Shown here: positions 53,604-63,251 of the stretch, piece after piece
Numbering within the stretch: position 1 is the first letter of the stretch
How the letters are laid out: every line of letters starts with the position of its first letter
NCBI GenBank assembly: GCA_023422635.1
Contig: JAFAGO010000052.1
Location: 22,950-86,949 of the forward strand
DNA from: Bacteroidota bacterium
GTDB lineage: Bacteria > Bacteroidota > Bacteroidia > Flavobacteriales > Weeksellaceae
Length of the DNA: 64,000 nt
Direction of reading: 5' to 3'
The notes under the pieces: model-generated
Told to the model about the DNA's origin: nothing
Database searches by the model: none
The model's input: the letters and a program-made list of their open reading frames with translations, nothing else
Program-made: the position numbers and the translations under genes

Positions 53604-56600
53604 ATGAAATACACCGAAGCTCAATTAGAACAAGCTTTTATCAGCCTTTTGAAAACAGAAGGCTATCACTATATCAACGGAAAACAGTTGGATCGTGCTT
53701 CCAATCAGGACGTATTAATCAAAGAAGATTTGCAAAGCTTCTTGCTTCAGCATTATCCCGATTTGGAACCTATGGAACTAGAGAGCATCATCAACGAAAT
53801 TGCTTTTCAGTCTGCCTCCAACTTGTACGATTCCAACAAATACATTTGCAAACTATTAGCCGATGGATTAATTTTTAAACGCAACAATCCTGCAAAAAAG
53901 GACCTACACATTCAATACATTGATAAGGATGATGTAAAAGCAAATACATTCAAAATCATCAACCAATTAGAAATTCAAGGTTCGGAGCTTCGCATTCCTG
54001 ATTTGATTTTGTACATTAACGGAATTCCTGTGGTGGTTTTTGAGTTCAAAACGGCTATCGAGGAAGAAATTACCATTCACGATGCCTACAAACAATTAAC
54101 CACTCGTTACCGCAGAGATATTCCCGAACTGATGAAATACAATGCATTTTGTGTGATTTCGGATGGCGTTAATAACAAAGCGGGAACACTCTTTTCTTCC
54201 TATGAATTTTATTACGGTTGGAACAAGATTACAGGGGAGGAAAAGAAAGCCTTATCGGGGATCGAAACGACGACCTCCATCGTTCACGGGATGTTGAATC
54301 AAAAGCGTTTGGTGGATATATTGCATCATTTTATTTTATTTCCTGATAATTCAAAACACGAACTTAAAATTTTAACACGCTATCCGCAATATTATGCAGC
54401 CAATAAGCTGTACGATAGTATTTTAAGACACCGTAAACCGCAAGGTGATGGTAAAGGGGGGACCTATTTTGGAGCAACAGGTTGTGGAAAAAGTTACACG
54501 ATGTTATATTTGTCGCGCTTATTAATGCGTTCTACAGATTTTGCCAGTCCTACGATAATCATTATTTCAGACCGTACCGATTTAGACGATCAGTTATCCA
54601 AAGATTTTACCAGCGCTAAGAAATTCATTGGTGATGAAAACATTATAAACATAAACTCCAGAGCCGATTTAAGAGAGCGTTTGCGAGGTATTGAAAGTGG
54701 TGGTGTTTATTTAACGACGGTTCAAAAATTTGCAGAAGATGATGAGATTTTATCCAATCGTACCAACATCATTTGCATTTCCGATGAAGCCCACCGTTCG
54801 CAAGTGAATTTGGATTTGAAAGTTAAGATAGACCACGACAAAAACACGGTAACCAAATCCTATGGCTTTGCCAAATATTTACACGATTCCTTACCCAATG
54901 CAACTTATGTTGGTTTTACGGGGACACCAATAGACAAGACTTTAGAAGTGTTTGGTGAGGTGGTCGATCAATACACGATGTTCGAGTCGGTGAATGATGA
55001 AATTACCGTGCGATTGGTGTACGAAGGTCGTGCAGCTAAAGTTAATTTAGATTACAAAAAAGTTCAAGAAATTGAATCCTATTATGAAAATGCAGTAGCT
55101 GAAGGTGCTTCAGAATACCATGTAGAAGCCAGTCAAAAAGCCATTGCCAATATGGAAGTGGTGTTAGGGGATACAGACCGTATCAAAGCCATTGCACAAG
55201 ATTTTATCGAGCATTATGAAAATCGATTAGCAGAAAAAGCAACCGTTGCGGGCAAAGCAATGTTTGTATGTGCTTCTCGTGGGATTGCCTACAAATTGTT
55301 TCAAGAAATTTTAGAGCTACGTCCGGAATGGAACGAAATCATGATTCCTGAAGGTTTATCGGAGAAAGAACAGAAGGACATTAAACCCATTGAGCGTGTT
55401 AAAATGATTATGACACGCAACAAAGACGATGAAAAGGATTTATGGGACTTATTAGGAAATAAGGACGACCGTAAAGAATTGGATCGTCAGTTCAAACAAA
55501 TCAAATCCAACTTCAAAATCGCTATTGTAGTAGATATGTGGTTAACAGGTTTTGATGTTCCATTCTTAGATACCATTTACATTGATAAGCCCTTGCAGAC
55601 GCATAATTTGATTCAGACCATTTCTCGTGTGAATCGTAAATATGAAGGGAAAGATAGAGGATTAGTGGTCGATTATATCGGCATTAAGAAAAATCTGAAC
55701 AAAGCTTTAGGAATGTTCAATAACCAAACGGCGGATGATGATTTTGAAGATATAGCGCAAGCCGAAGTTTTGGTAAGAGATCAATTAGAATTATTACGTC
55801 AGTTTTTCCATACGTTCGATACCAAAGATTATTTTGATGGATTACCAATTGAACGATTAAATTGCTTAAACAGAGCTTCTGAATTGGTTTTAAAAACAGA
55901 AGAATCGGAAAAACTATTTGTAAATGTGACTAAAAAGTTAAAGTCGGCGTACAATTTAGTGAGTGGTTCCGAACTGTTTACACCAAAAGAAGTTGATGAA
56001 ATTCATTTCTATTTCGCGATTAAATCCATTGTCGTTAAATTAACAAAAGGAGAAGCGCCTGATACCGCTCAAATGAACGAGAAGGTGGCTCGTTTAATGG
56101 AAGAAGCGATTGTTTCGGAAGGGGTAGAAGAAATCTTTAAACTGGACGATAACAAAGCCAATGCGATTGATTTATTCAACGATAAATTCATTGAGAAAAT
56201 TTCCAATTTGGAATTACCCAATACGAAAATTAAAATTTTAGAGCGATTACTAAAACAAACCATTAACGATTTCAAAAAGGTTAATAAAGTAAAAGGTCAA
56301 GATTTTTCAGAGCGTTTGCAGTCCATTATAAACCGATATAACGAACGAAGCGAAGGGGATATTTTAGACTATGAAGGCATTCAGTTCGATACTGCAGAAC
56401 AGATGTTGGATCTCATCATCAAGCTGCGTGTCGAAATGGATTCATTTGCGGATTTAGGCATCGATTACGAAGAAAAAGCATTTTACGACATATTGGATAT
56501 GATTTGTCAACAATATGGTTTTGAATTCGATAAGGACAAAATGTTAGAATTGGCTCGGGAAATAAAAATAATAGTTGAAAATACGGCCAAATACCCCGAT

Positions 56601-56744
56601 TGGAGCGACAGAGATGATATCAAAGCACAACTTAAAATGGATATTATCATCAAACTACACGAGTTTGGATACCCACCGATTACGCAAGAAGAAGTCTATA
56701 AAAATGTACTAGAACAAGCGGAGAATTTTAAGAAGAACAATTAA
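53604..56744 (+). CDS. hsdR: Type I restriction-modification system, restriction (motor/nuclease) subunit
   Basis: A 1046-residue subunit that translocates and cuts DNA lacking the methyl mark. The N-terminal PD-(D/E)xK nuclease is visible at about 130-150 (IPDLILYING with Asp, then VVVFEFKTAI with Glu and Lys). The SF2 motor has Walker A GATGCGKS at 290-297, DEAH in CISDEAHRSQ near 394, motif III VGFTGTPID, and QTISRVNRKYEGKDRG. It is 4.7 kb downstream of hsdS, separated by other defence genes, but the frame is intact. The last 99 bases are duplicated in diverged form at 62512-62610, beyond the giant helicase. Confidence 0.95.
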   Translation: MKYTEAQLEQAFISLLKTEGYHYINGKQLDRASNQDVLIKEDLQSFLLQHYPDLEPMELESIINEIAFQSASNLYDSNKYICKLLADGLIFKRNNPAKKDLHIQYIDKDDVKANTFKIINQLEIQGSELRIPDLILYINGIPVVVFEFKTAIEEEITIHDAYKQLTTRYRRDIPELMKYNAFCVISDGVNNKAGTLFSSYEFYYGWNKITGEEKKALSGIETTTSIVHGMLNQKRLVDILHHFILFPDNSKHELKILTRYPQYYAANKLYDSILRHRKPQGDGKGGTYFGATGCGKSYTMLYLSRLLMRSTDFASPTIIIISDRTDLDDQLSKDFTSAKKFIGDENIININSRADLRERLRGIESGGVYLTTVQKFAEDDEILSNRTNIICISDEAHRSQVNLDLKVKIDHDKNTVTKSYGFAKYLHDSLPNATYVGFTGTPIDKTLEVFGEVVDQYTMFESVNDEITVRLVYEGRAAKVNLDYKKVQEIESYYENAVAEGASEYHVEASQKAIANMEVVLGDTDRIKAIAQDFIEHYENRLAEKATVAGKAMFVCASRGIAYKLFQEILELRPEWNEIMIPEGLSEKEQKDIKPIERVKMIMTRNKDDEKDLWDLLGNKDDRKELDRQFKQIKSNFKIAIVVDMWLTGFDVPFLDTIYIDKPLQTHNLIQTISRVNRKYEGKDRGLVVDYIGIKKNLNKALGMFNNQTADDDFEDIAQAEVLVRDQLELLRQFFHTFDTKDYFDGLPIERLNCLNRASELVLKTEESEKLFVNVTKKLKSAYNLVSGSELFTPKEVDEIHFYFAIKSIVVKLTKGEAPDTAQMNEKVARLMEEAIVSEGVEEIFKLDDNKANAIDLFNDKFIEKISNLELPNTKIKILERLLKQTINDFKKVNKVKGQDFSERLQSIINRYNERSEGDILDYEGIQFDTAEQMLDLIIKLRVEMDSFADLGIDYEEKAFYDILDMICQQYGFEFDKDKMLELAREIKIIVENTAKYPDWSDRDDIKAQLKMDIIIKLHEFGYPPITQEEVYKNVLEQAENFKKNN
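56646..56744 (+). repeat. hsdR 3'-end direct repeat, copy 1
   Basis: The C-terminal 33 codons of hsdR. Copy 2 at 62512-62610 differs at 18 of 99 positions. The last run (GAACAAGCGGAGAATTTTAA and six more bases) is identical. Confidence 0.88.
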
Positions 56745-56756
56745 AACACAAATACC

Positions 56757-59700
56757 ATGGAAGAAAAATTACCTGTTGAAATTACAGTCAAAAATGCGGG
56801 TTATATAAACTATACTTTTTGTTTGAATAAACTCAACTTCCTCTATGAAGTTGTTATTGATAATTTGGAATCCTTATGTCAAAATATTAAGATCGAAATA
56901 CGTTCTGATTTAGGCATATTTGATCCTTACGTTGTACATATTGATGAGGTTGCCAACGGAAAAATACAGATGAATAGGTTTGACTTTAATTTCAACCTAT
57001 CATTACTGAGAAATCTTACAGAAAAGGATCTTGATACAATACATCTTGAGGTGTATAGCAAAGATGAAGAACTTGCTGCCAAACATTTTTCACAGGAAAT
57101 TCTGCCAATAGATTATTTTGGAGGATTGCAGAATTACCCGCAGTTATTGGCTTCCTATGTTATTCCAAATCATCCTGTCGTGTATGACCTGAAAACGAGT
57201 GCAATCAATATTCTTGAAGAAAGGCATTTGTCTCCCGCTTTTGAAGGGTATCAGATGCATAGTAAAGAAAGGGTTTTGCAAATGGTATCGGCGCTGTACA
57301 GAACTGTTCAGAATAGAGAATTAATTTACAGTGCAATGCCACCAAGTTTTGAAAAAACCGGACAACGCATCAGGTTGATTGATCAGGTTTTAGAAACGAA
57401 ATTTGGCAACTGCATCGATATTTCACTTCTGTTTGCAGCGTTGTTGGAGTCGGTTGATCTTCATCCCATTCTTATTCTTACAAAAGGGCATGCATTTGTT
57501 GGGGTATGGCTTGATAATCAACGCTTTGACGGTATTATTAATTTTGATCAGGCGGCTTTATCTAAAAGAATTGCAAAGGGAATTCGGGAAATAGCCATCA
57601 TAGAAATGACAACATTGTGCAAAGGTCAGAATGTAAATTTCAATGAAGCCGTTTCTACAGCCGAAGTACAGCTGATGAACGATGATAATTTTCTAATGTC
57701 TATCGATATAAAATCCACAAGATCTTATGGGGTACTTCCGCTTCCGCTGATGAGAGATGCTACCTTAATGAAAAAAAGCAATACGCTAGAAGAAAATAAT
57801 TTTTCGTATGCTGAGAATGAAGAATTTGAAATTGGAGAAACCTACGAGGATCTTGAGTTAACAGATCTATCCAACCTTACCAAACAGAAAATTTGGGAAC
57901 GCAAACTGCTCGATTTATCGCTTAGAAATAATCTTCTGAATCTGAGGTTTACCAAAAGTATGCTCCAGATTATAGACTTGAAGATCAATCTTCTTGAGGA
58001 TACTTTGGCTGATGGAAAAACGTACAGCATTATGCCTGATAACAGTCAGTCAGTTATTAGAAAGTACAGTAATTATTTGCCACCATTGCATCCTTCAACG
58101 CCCTTGTTCAGATTGGCAGACGAGGAGTTTAAATATAATCGATTGCTGACAACCTATCATAATGATGATCTTGAAAATATCCTAACCCATCTTTACAGAA
58201 CATCAAAGCTGGCAGAAGAAGAAAACGGAAAGAGTACATTGTATCTGGGGCTTGGGCTTTTAAAATGGTATGATCCTAGGAATAAAGAAATGCCACGTTT
58301 TGCCCCCATTCTGTTAGTGCCTGTAGAATTGTCGAGAAAATCTGTAAACGCAAAATTTTCACTGCGAAGCCGAGAAGAGGAAACGATGATCAATATTACG
58401 CTTGTAGAGTATCTTAAACAAGAGTTTCAATTGAATCTCAATGCTCTGGAACAGTTACCAATGGACGAGCTGGGTGTAGATGTACCAAAAGTTCTGGCAA
58501 TTCTGAGAAATGCAGTGCTTAATTTGGAGGGTTGGGATGTTTTGGAACAAATAGTTTTGGGAATCTTTTCGTTTAACAAACTGATTCTTTGGCAAGACAT
58601 TTCGAAATACTCGAAAGAAATGCAAAAAAGCGCGATTGTAAAAAGTTTGATTGATGGAAAATTGTCGGATTCACTGGAAAGCATAGAGGAAGATGATCTG
58701 GCGCTAGAATATTTGACCGCTTCAGCTCTCAGGCTTCCCATTCCCACAGATAATTCTCAGATGAACGCTGTTAAAAGCGCAAATCTTGGTAAAACGTTTA
58801 TTCTACATGGACCTCCAGGTACAGGAAAATCGCAGACTATTACCAATATTATTGCCGATGCACTATCAAACAATAAAAAAGTATTGTTTGTAGCTGCAAA
58901 AAAGGCAGCTCTAGATGTAGTGCATCACCGATTGGAAAGCATAGGTTTGGGACCATTTTGCCTTGAGTTGCATTCCAACAAATCGAAGAAATCCGATGTA
59001 TTAAAGCAGTTTGAAACCACGCTCGAAACTCCTAAATACCAATTAACAACCGATTTCGCTGAGGAAGCTCAAAGATTGGATGAAAGAAAAAAGGAACTGA
59101 ATAAATATGTGACTTTTCTTCATCAAAAAAATAAAATTGGATGGAGCTTATATGATTCAGTTTCATATCTGGAACAAAACGGAATCGCTTATAATGATGA
59201 GTTAAAATCTCCTGTTGATTTTGAAAATCTGGATAGTACCTCTTGGAACCGATGGAATGACTGGCTGATTCCTTACAGCGCTGTAGTACAGAAAATTCGT
59301 ATTCCTAAAGAGCATCCTTTGTATTCAGTGAAAATTTCTATACATCAACTGGATACAAAACAGAAAATCACGCAGGCAATTGATGAATATCAACAGAAAA
59401 AACAAGATGCTAAAGAAATTTTTGAACTGTATAATATTGATCCGCAAAATACAAGAAAGTTCCTTGATGTTTTATCTGAAATACAAACGTACTTTCCCGA
59501 AATTTCGCTGTTGAAATTTTGTACAGATGGCTTGCTGAAACGAAATCTTTTGCAATGGGCAAATCTTAATGAAGAATTTCAGGATATAGAAAATCAAATC
59601 ATTAAAAAGTATAATAAGAATATTTTTAATCTTGATTTCTCGAATATGAGCCAGATATGGAATCAGTCCAAATTTTCATGGTTCTTACCAAAATGGTTGA

Positions 59701-62459
59701 AACAAAGGAAGATAAAAAACATTTTGCAAGGGTTTTCTTCATCGAAAATTGAGAGTGAACAACAGGTAGAAACTTTGTTTTCACAGTTAAATGAATTGGG
59801 AGCATTAAAAAACAATCTTGCTAAAGCGGAATATACGGCGTTTCAGAATTTGGTAGAAGTTTATTCCCAGAACGGAATTTTCAATGCAACGGAGCTGAAA
59901 AATGATATTCAGAAAACCGAAAATCTTCAACGCTTATTAAATGATGCAGGAGTGGAGGATGCAGAAAACTGGCTAACCAACGTACGTCGACAACATTTAG
60001 CTGTTTCTGAAGTCGTACAACGCATTTTTGCTTATAATACAGTTCAACTCGAGCTTGAAAAATATGTAAATTCAGTTTCTTCAGATGACGAATTGCAAAA
60101 TATTAAGAATAATCTACACCATCTGAATGATTGGGTTAATTATCAAATACTAAAAAATAAGGCAAAAGAACTTGGTTTAGAATGGTTTACAAAACGTGTT
60201 GATGAAGGGGTGCTTTCTAATGAAGATATTAATTTTCAGTTTTATAAAATTTTACATTTCAGCCACTTTTTAGAGCGCGTTTATTCACATGAGGAAATAA
60301 AAACTTTTGATTCGTCGGTGTACGAGTCATTAATCCAACAATACCGAGAACTGCATAAAGAATTTACAAACATTTCGAAAAATCAATTAATTGCAAAACT
60401 CAGCTCCAATATTCCGAATTTTAGTGTAGAAGCGGCTCAAAGTTCAGAAGTTGGAATTTTACAGAAAGCCATCAGAAGTAAAGGGCGAGGGCTCTCTATT
60501 AGAAGGTTATTCGATCAGATTCCGGGTCTTATTCCACGGCTAAAACCATGCATGCTGATGAGTCCAATTTCGGTTGCCCAGTATTTTGATCTTAATGCCG
60601 AACATTTTGATTTGGTGATTTTTGACGAAGCTTCTCAGCTTCCGACATCCGAAGCGATCAGTGCTTTAGCCAGAGCCAAGCAAGCAATTATTGTTGGAGA
60701 TCCTAAACAAATGCCGCCAACAAGCTTCTTTGCTTCTTCTAAAGTCGATGAAGATAACATGGAGATGGAAGATCTAGAAAGCATTCTGGAAGACTGTCTC
60801 GCACTATCCATACCTTCCAATTATCTGTTGAGGCATTATAGAAGTAAGCACGAAAGTTTGATTTCATTCAGCAATAAAAACTTTTACGAGAGTAAATTAC
60901 TTACATTCCCATCGCCAGATGATCTTAATCAAAAAGTTACTTTTGAATTTGTTGAGAGTTTTTATGATAAGGGAAAAACCAGAACCAATAAAAAAGAAGC
61001 GGAGGCCGTTATTCAGTACATTAAGAATCATCTTGCCGCAAAAAATAAGAAATCAATAGGAGTAGTGACTTTCAGTCAGACTCAACAAAGTTTGATCGAG
61101 GATTTTTTGCAAAAATTGTTTGTTGAAAATCCAGAACTGGAATCTTTTGCTTTGAAAAGTGATGAACCTATTTTTGTTAAAAATCTTGAGAATGTTCAGG
61201 GAGATGAGCGAGACATTATTCTCTTTAGTATTGGTTATGGTCCAGATGAAGAAGGTAAAATATCGATGAACTTTGGACCGCTAAATCGCGACGGTGGGTG
61301 GCGTAGACTAAATGTTGCAGTAACAAGAGCCCGGTACGAAATGAAAGTATTTTCTTCATTGCGGGGAGATCAGATTAGCCTTTCCCGGACAAAAGCAGAA
61401 GGAGTGAAAGGATTGAAAGATTTCTTGAATTTTGCCGAAAAAGGAAATTATGCTTTGGATTTACATTCACCACAGGCGGACAGGCTTTCTCTGGTTGATT
61501 CTATTTCAGATTATCTAACAGAAAATGGTCTAGATGTGAAAAAACATATTGGAACATCGGAGTATAAAGTTGATATTGGAGTTGTTCATCCTGATAATGA
61601 AAAAGAATACATCCTCGGAATTTTGGTAGATGGCGACAACTACTATAACATTCACACGACCAATGATAGAGAACTGCTAGCGCCAAACGTTTTAAAAGGG
61701 CTTGGCTGGAATGTTTTCAGAATCTGGACTATTGATTGGATTAAAAACAAAAAGGAAATTTTAGAAAAAATTAAGTGTGCTATAAAAGAAAATTTGAAGG
61801 AAAAAGCTATTAAAAAGGAACGCGGTAATGATGATACCACGGAAAATGAAAAACCTGCTTTAGTTGAACATTTACTTGTTGAAGTAAGTGATAAAGAATC
61901 TGATTTAATTATTCCTTATGTTGCAGCAGCTGTTGAAGCATTGCCTTTTGCTAATTCTGAAAGTATATACTTTTTAGAAAATCGATCCGTAGTCTTAAAC
62001 CAAATGAAGGAGATTATCTCTGTTGAAGCGCCAATCAGCAAAAATCTTCTGTTCAAAAAAATGCTGAAATTATGGAATACTTCCAGAGCGGGAAGTAAGC
62101 TCAATAATCATCTTTCTGAGATTTTGCAGTCCGTTCCGTCAATAGTAGTAACTACATCTCACCAAGAATTTATTTGGAATGAAGCTCAATCACCAAATAG
62201 TTTTCTCAACTATCGGGATAATAGTATTGAAAAACGTTCCATTGAAGATATTTCCGCAGAAGAAATTGGGATAGTTGCTCTTGATATTTTGAAAAACAAT
62301 TTGAGTATGGATAAAAGTGATCTTATCAGATTATGTTCCAAGGCTTTTGGATTTATGAAAGTTGGTAGTCAGATTGATGCCGTAATCAACAGTGTTTTGG
62401 TAGGATTGGCTGAAAAAGCACAGTTAGAAATCAAGGAAGACCGTGTGGTTTTAAAATGA
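56757..62459 (+). CDS. Giant transglutaminase-like/DUF4011/SF1 helicase/Vsr-type nuclease/DUF3320 defence protein
   Basis: A 1900-residue multidomain protein. Residues about 90-320 are transglutaminase-like with a Cys219 (FGNCIDISLLFAALLES), His245 and Asp253 (KGHAFVGVWLD) triad. DUF4011 begins near 375 (KLLDLSLRNNLLNLRF). The SF1 helicase has Walker A GPPGTGKSQT (Lys691), Walker B DLVIFDEASQL (Asp1290, Glu1291) and motif VI VAVTRARYEMK (Arg1524). A Vsr-like nuclease domain follows at about 1580-1690 (TSEYKVDIGVVHP, LGILVDGDNYYNIH, LGWNVFRIWTIDW), then DUF3320 (LFKKMLKLWNTSRAGSKLNN). The helicase-Vsr plan resembles the experimentally reported single-gene defence system called Hhe; that naming is from memory. 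It starts 12 bases after hsdR and lies between the two hsdR-end copies. Confidence 0.85.
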   Translation: MEEKLPVEITVKNAGYINYTFCLNKLNFLYEVVIDNLESLCQNIKIEIRSDLGIFDPYVVHIDEVANGKIQMNRFDFNFNLSLLRNLTEKDLDTIHLEVYSKDEELAAKHFSQEILPIDYFGGLQNYPQLLASYVIPNHPVVYDLKTSAINILEERHLSPAFEGYQMHSKERVLQMVSALYRTVQNRELIYSAMPPSFEKTGQRIRLIDQVLETKFGNCIDISLLFAALLESVDLHPILILTKGHAFVGVWLDNQRFDGIINFDQAALSKRIAKGIREIAIIEMTTLCKGQNVNFNEAVSTAEVQLMNDDNFLMSIDIKSTRSYGVLPLPLMRDATLMKKSNTLEENNFSYAENEEFEIGETYEDLELTDLSNLTKQKIWERKLLDLSLRNNLLNLRFTKSMLQIIDLKINLLEDTLADGKTYSIMPDNSQSVIRKYSNYLPPLHPSTPLFRLADEEFKYNRLLTTYHNDDLENILTHLYRTSKLAEEENGKSTLYLGLGLLKWYDPRNKEMPRFAPILLVPVELSRKSVNAKFSLRSREEETMINITLVEYLKQEFQLNLNALEQLPMDELGVDVPKVLAILRNAVLNLEGWDVLEQIVLGIFSFNKLILWQDISKYSKEMQKSAIVKSLIDGKLSDSLESIEEDDLALEYLTASALRLPIPTDNSQMNAVKSANLGKTFILHGPPGTGKSQTITNIIADALSNNKKVLFVAAKKAALDVVHHRLESIGLGPFCLELHSNKSKKSDVLKQFETTLETPKYQLTTDFAEEAQRLDERKKELNKYVTFLHQKNKIGWSLYDSVSYLEQNGIAYNDELKSPVDFENLDSTSWNRWNDWLIPYSAVVQKIRIPKEHPLYSVKISIHQLDTKQKITQAIDEYQQKKQDAKEIFELYNIDPQNTRKFLDVLSEIQTYFPEISLLKFCTDGLLKRNLLQWANLNEEFQDIENQIIKKYNKNIFNLDFSNMSQIWNQSKFSWFLPKWLKQRKIKNILQGFSSSKIESEQQVETLFSQLNELGALKNNLAKAEYTAFQNLVEVYSQNGIFNATELKNDIQKTENLQRLLNDAGVEDAENWLTNVRRQHLAVSEVVQRIFAYNTVQLELEKYVNSVSSDDELQNIKNNLHHLNDWVNYQILKNKAKELGLEWFTKRVDEGVLSNEDINFQFYKILHFSHFLERVYSHEEIKTFDSSVYESLIQQYRELHKEFTNISKNQLIAKLSSNIPNFSVEAAQSSEVGILQKAIRSKGRGLSIRRLFDQIPGLIPRLKPCMLMSPISVAQYFDLNAEHFDLVIFDEASQLPTSEAISALARAKQAIIVGDPKQMPPTSFFASSKVDEDNMEMEDLESILEDCLALSIPSNYLLRHYRSKHESLISFSNKNFYESKLLTFPSPDDLNQKVTFEFVESFYDKGKTRTNKKEAEAVIQYIKNHLAAKNKKSIGVVTFSQTQQSLIEDFLQKLFVENPELESFALKSDEPIFVKNLENVQGDERDIILFSIGYGPDEEGKISMNFGPLNRDGGWRRLNVAVTRARYEMKVFSSLRGDQISLSRTKAEGVKGLKDFLNFAEKGNYALDLHSPQADRLSLVDSISDYLTENGLDVKKHIGTSEYKVDIGVVHPDNEKEYILGILVDGDNYYNIHTTNDRELLAPNVLKGLGWNVFRIWTIDWIKNKKEILEKIKCAIKENLKEKAIKKERGNDDTTENEKPALVEHLLVEVSDKESDLIIPYVAAAVEALPFANSESIYFLENRSVVLNQMKEIISVEAPISKNLLFKKMLKLWNTSRAGSKLNNHLSEILQSVPSIVVTTSHQEFIWNEAQSPNSFLNYRDNSIEKRSIEDISAEEIGIVALDILKNNLSMDKSDLIRLCSKAFGFMKVGSQIDAVINSVLVGLAEKAQLEIKEDRVVLK

Positions 62460-62511
62460 TGAATTTTTTGATTTTCGAAACATCAGTTTGTAATCTAATA
62501 AAAATGAAGTG

Positions 62512-62610
62512 ATCGTAAAACTACACGAATACGGCTATCCACCAATCACGCAAGATGATGTGTACAAAAATGTATTAGAACAAGCGGAGAATTTTAAGAA
62601 GAATAGGTAG
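62512..62610 (+). pseudogene. hsdR 3'-end remnant (direct repeat copy 2)
   Basis: From GTG 62509 the frame reads VIVKLHEYGYPPITQDDVYK ... and ends at TAG 62608-62610, matching the last 33 residues of HsdR with about eight changes. Only this tail of the gene is present; homology starts near 62500. It is a footprint of recombination at the hsdR end. Confidence 0.88.
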
Positions 62611-62628
62611 AATAATTATTAAAAAAAT

Positions 62629-63173
62629 ATGGCAGGTACAAATAAGGAAAGTCATTGGATTCCGTTGGCAGATTTAATGACTGTATTAATGGTTGTTTTT
62701 TTGTTTATATCAATCTCGTATATGGCTTTAGTTCAAAAGAAACAAAGTAAAATAGACTCAACATTGAGTGTTTATAAGGAGACGAGAGATAAGATAAAGT
62801 AGATCTAAATTCTATTTTTCAAAATGATTTTAAAAGATGGAATATGGTCCTAGATGACAATTTGTCTATAAAATTTATCAATCCGCAAGCACTTTTTGAA
62901 GTAGGTAGTGAAGAAATTACACCGTACTATAAAGGTATTTTACGAGATTTTTTTCCTAGGTATCTAAAAGTTGTTACAAACAAAAATTACATAGATAAAA
63001 TAGCAGAAATAAGAATTGAGGGATATACTGATACATTTCCTATCTCCAAAATGGGCGATGCTTATATAGAAAATATGGAGTTATCTCAAGGAAGAGCAAG
63101 AAATGTATTAGCATATTTGAGAACTCAGGATTGCTTCAATCAACTTTCAGAAAAAGTTAAATCGAGCTCCTAA
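62629..63173 (+). pseudogene. Broken MotB/OmpA-family (ZorB-like) protein
   Basis: From ATG 62629 the first frame reads 57 residues with a MotB-like membrane segment carrying an acidic residue (WIPLADLMTVLMVVFLFISI, Asp15) and stops at TAG 62800-62802. Adding one A to the run just before it joins the next frame, VDLNSIFQNDFKRWNMVLDD, which leads to an OmpA-like peptidoglycan-binding domain (ALFEVGSEEITPYYK, IRIEGYTDTFPI, LSQGRARNVLAYLR). The end at 63173 is too early for an OmpA domain, so the 3' part is missing. Proteins of this plan include ZorB of Zorya; no MotA/ZorA partner is present. Confidence 0.75.
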
Positions 63174-63183
63174 TTTTTCCCCC

Positions 63184-63200
63184 TGAAAACAAAATTTTCA
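63184..63200 (-). terminator. Weak hairpin downstream of the integrase
   Basis: TGAAAA and TTTTCA form a 6-bp stem around CAAAA, located about 50 bases beyond the integrase stop. The stem is AT-rich, so termination is uncertain. Confidence 0.3.
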
Positions 63201-63251
63201 AGGAATTTTAGTATGTTACAAAACTGCTACTTTTTACTATGGGTTTGTCTA

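Noticed and set aside
62460..62628. Small independent gene made of the hsdR-like tail
   Set aside because: Its sequence matches only the last codons of hsdR and has no start context of its own. A remnant is the simpler view.
62629..63173. Functional Zorya system
   Set aside because: Only a frameshifted, truncated ZorB-like gene is present; ZorA and the other components are absent.
63165..63251. Right attachment site matching the tRNA 3' end
   Set aside because: Only trivial matches such as CTCCT were seen; no extended repeat of the tRNA tail is present.
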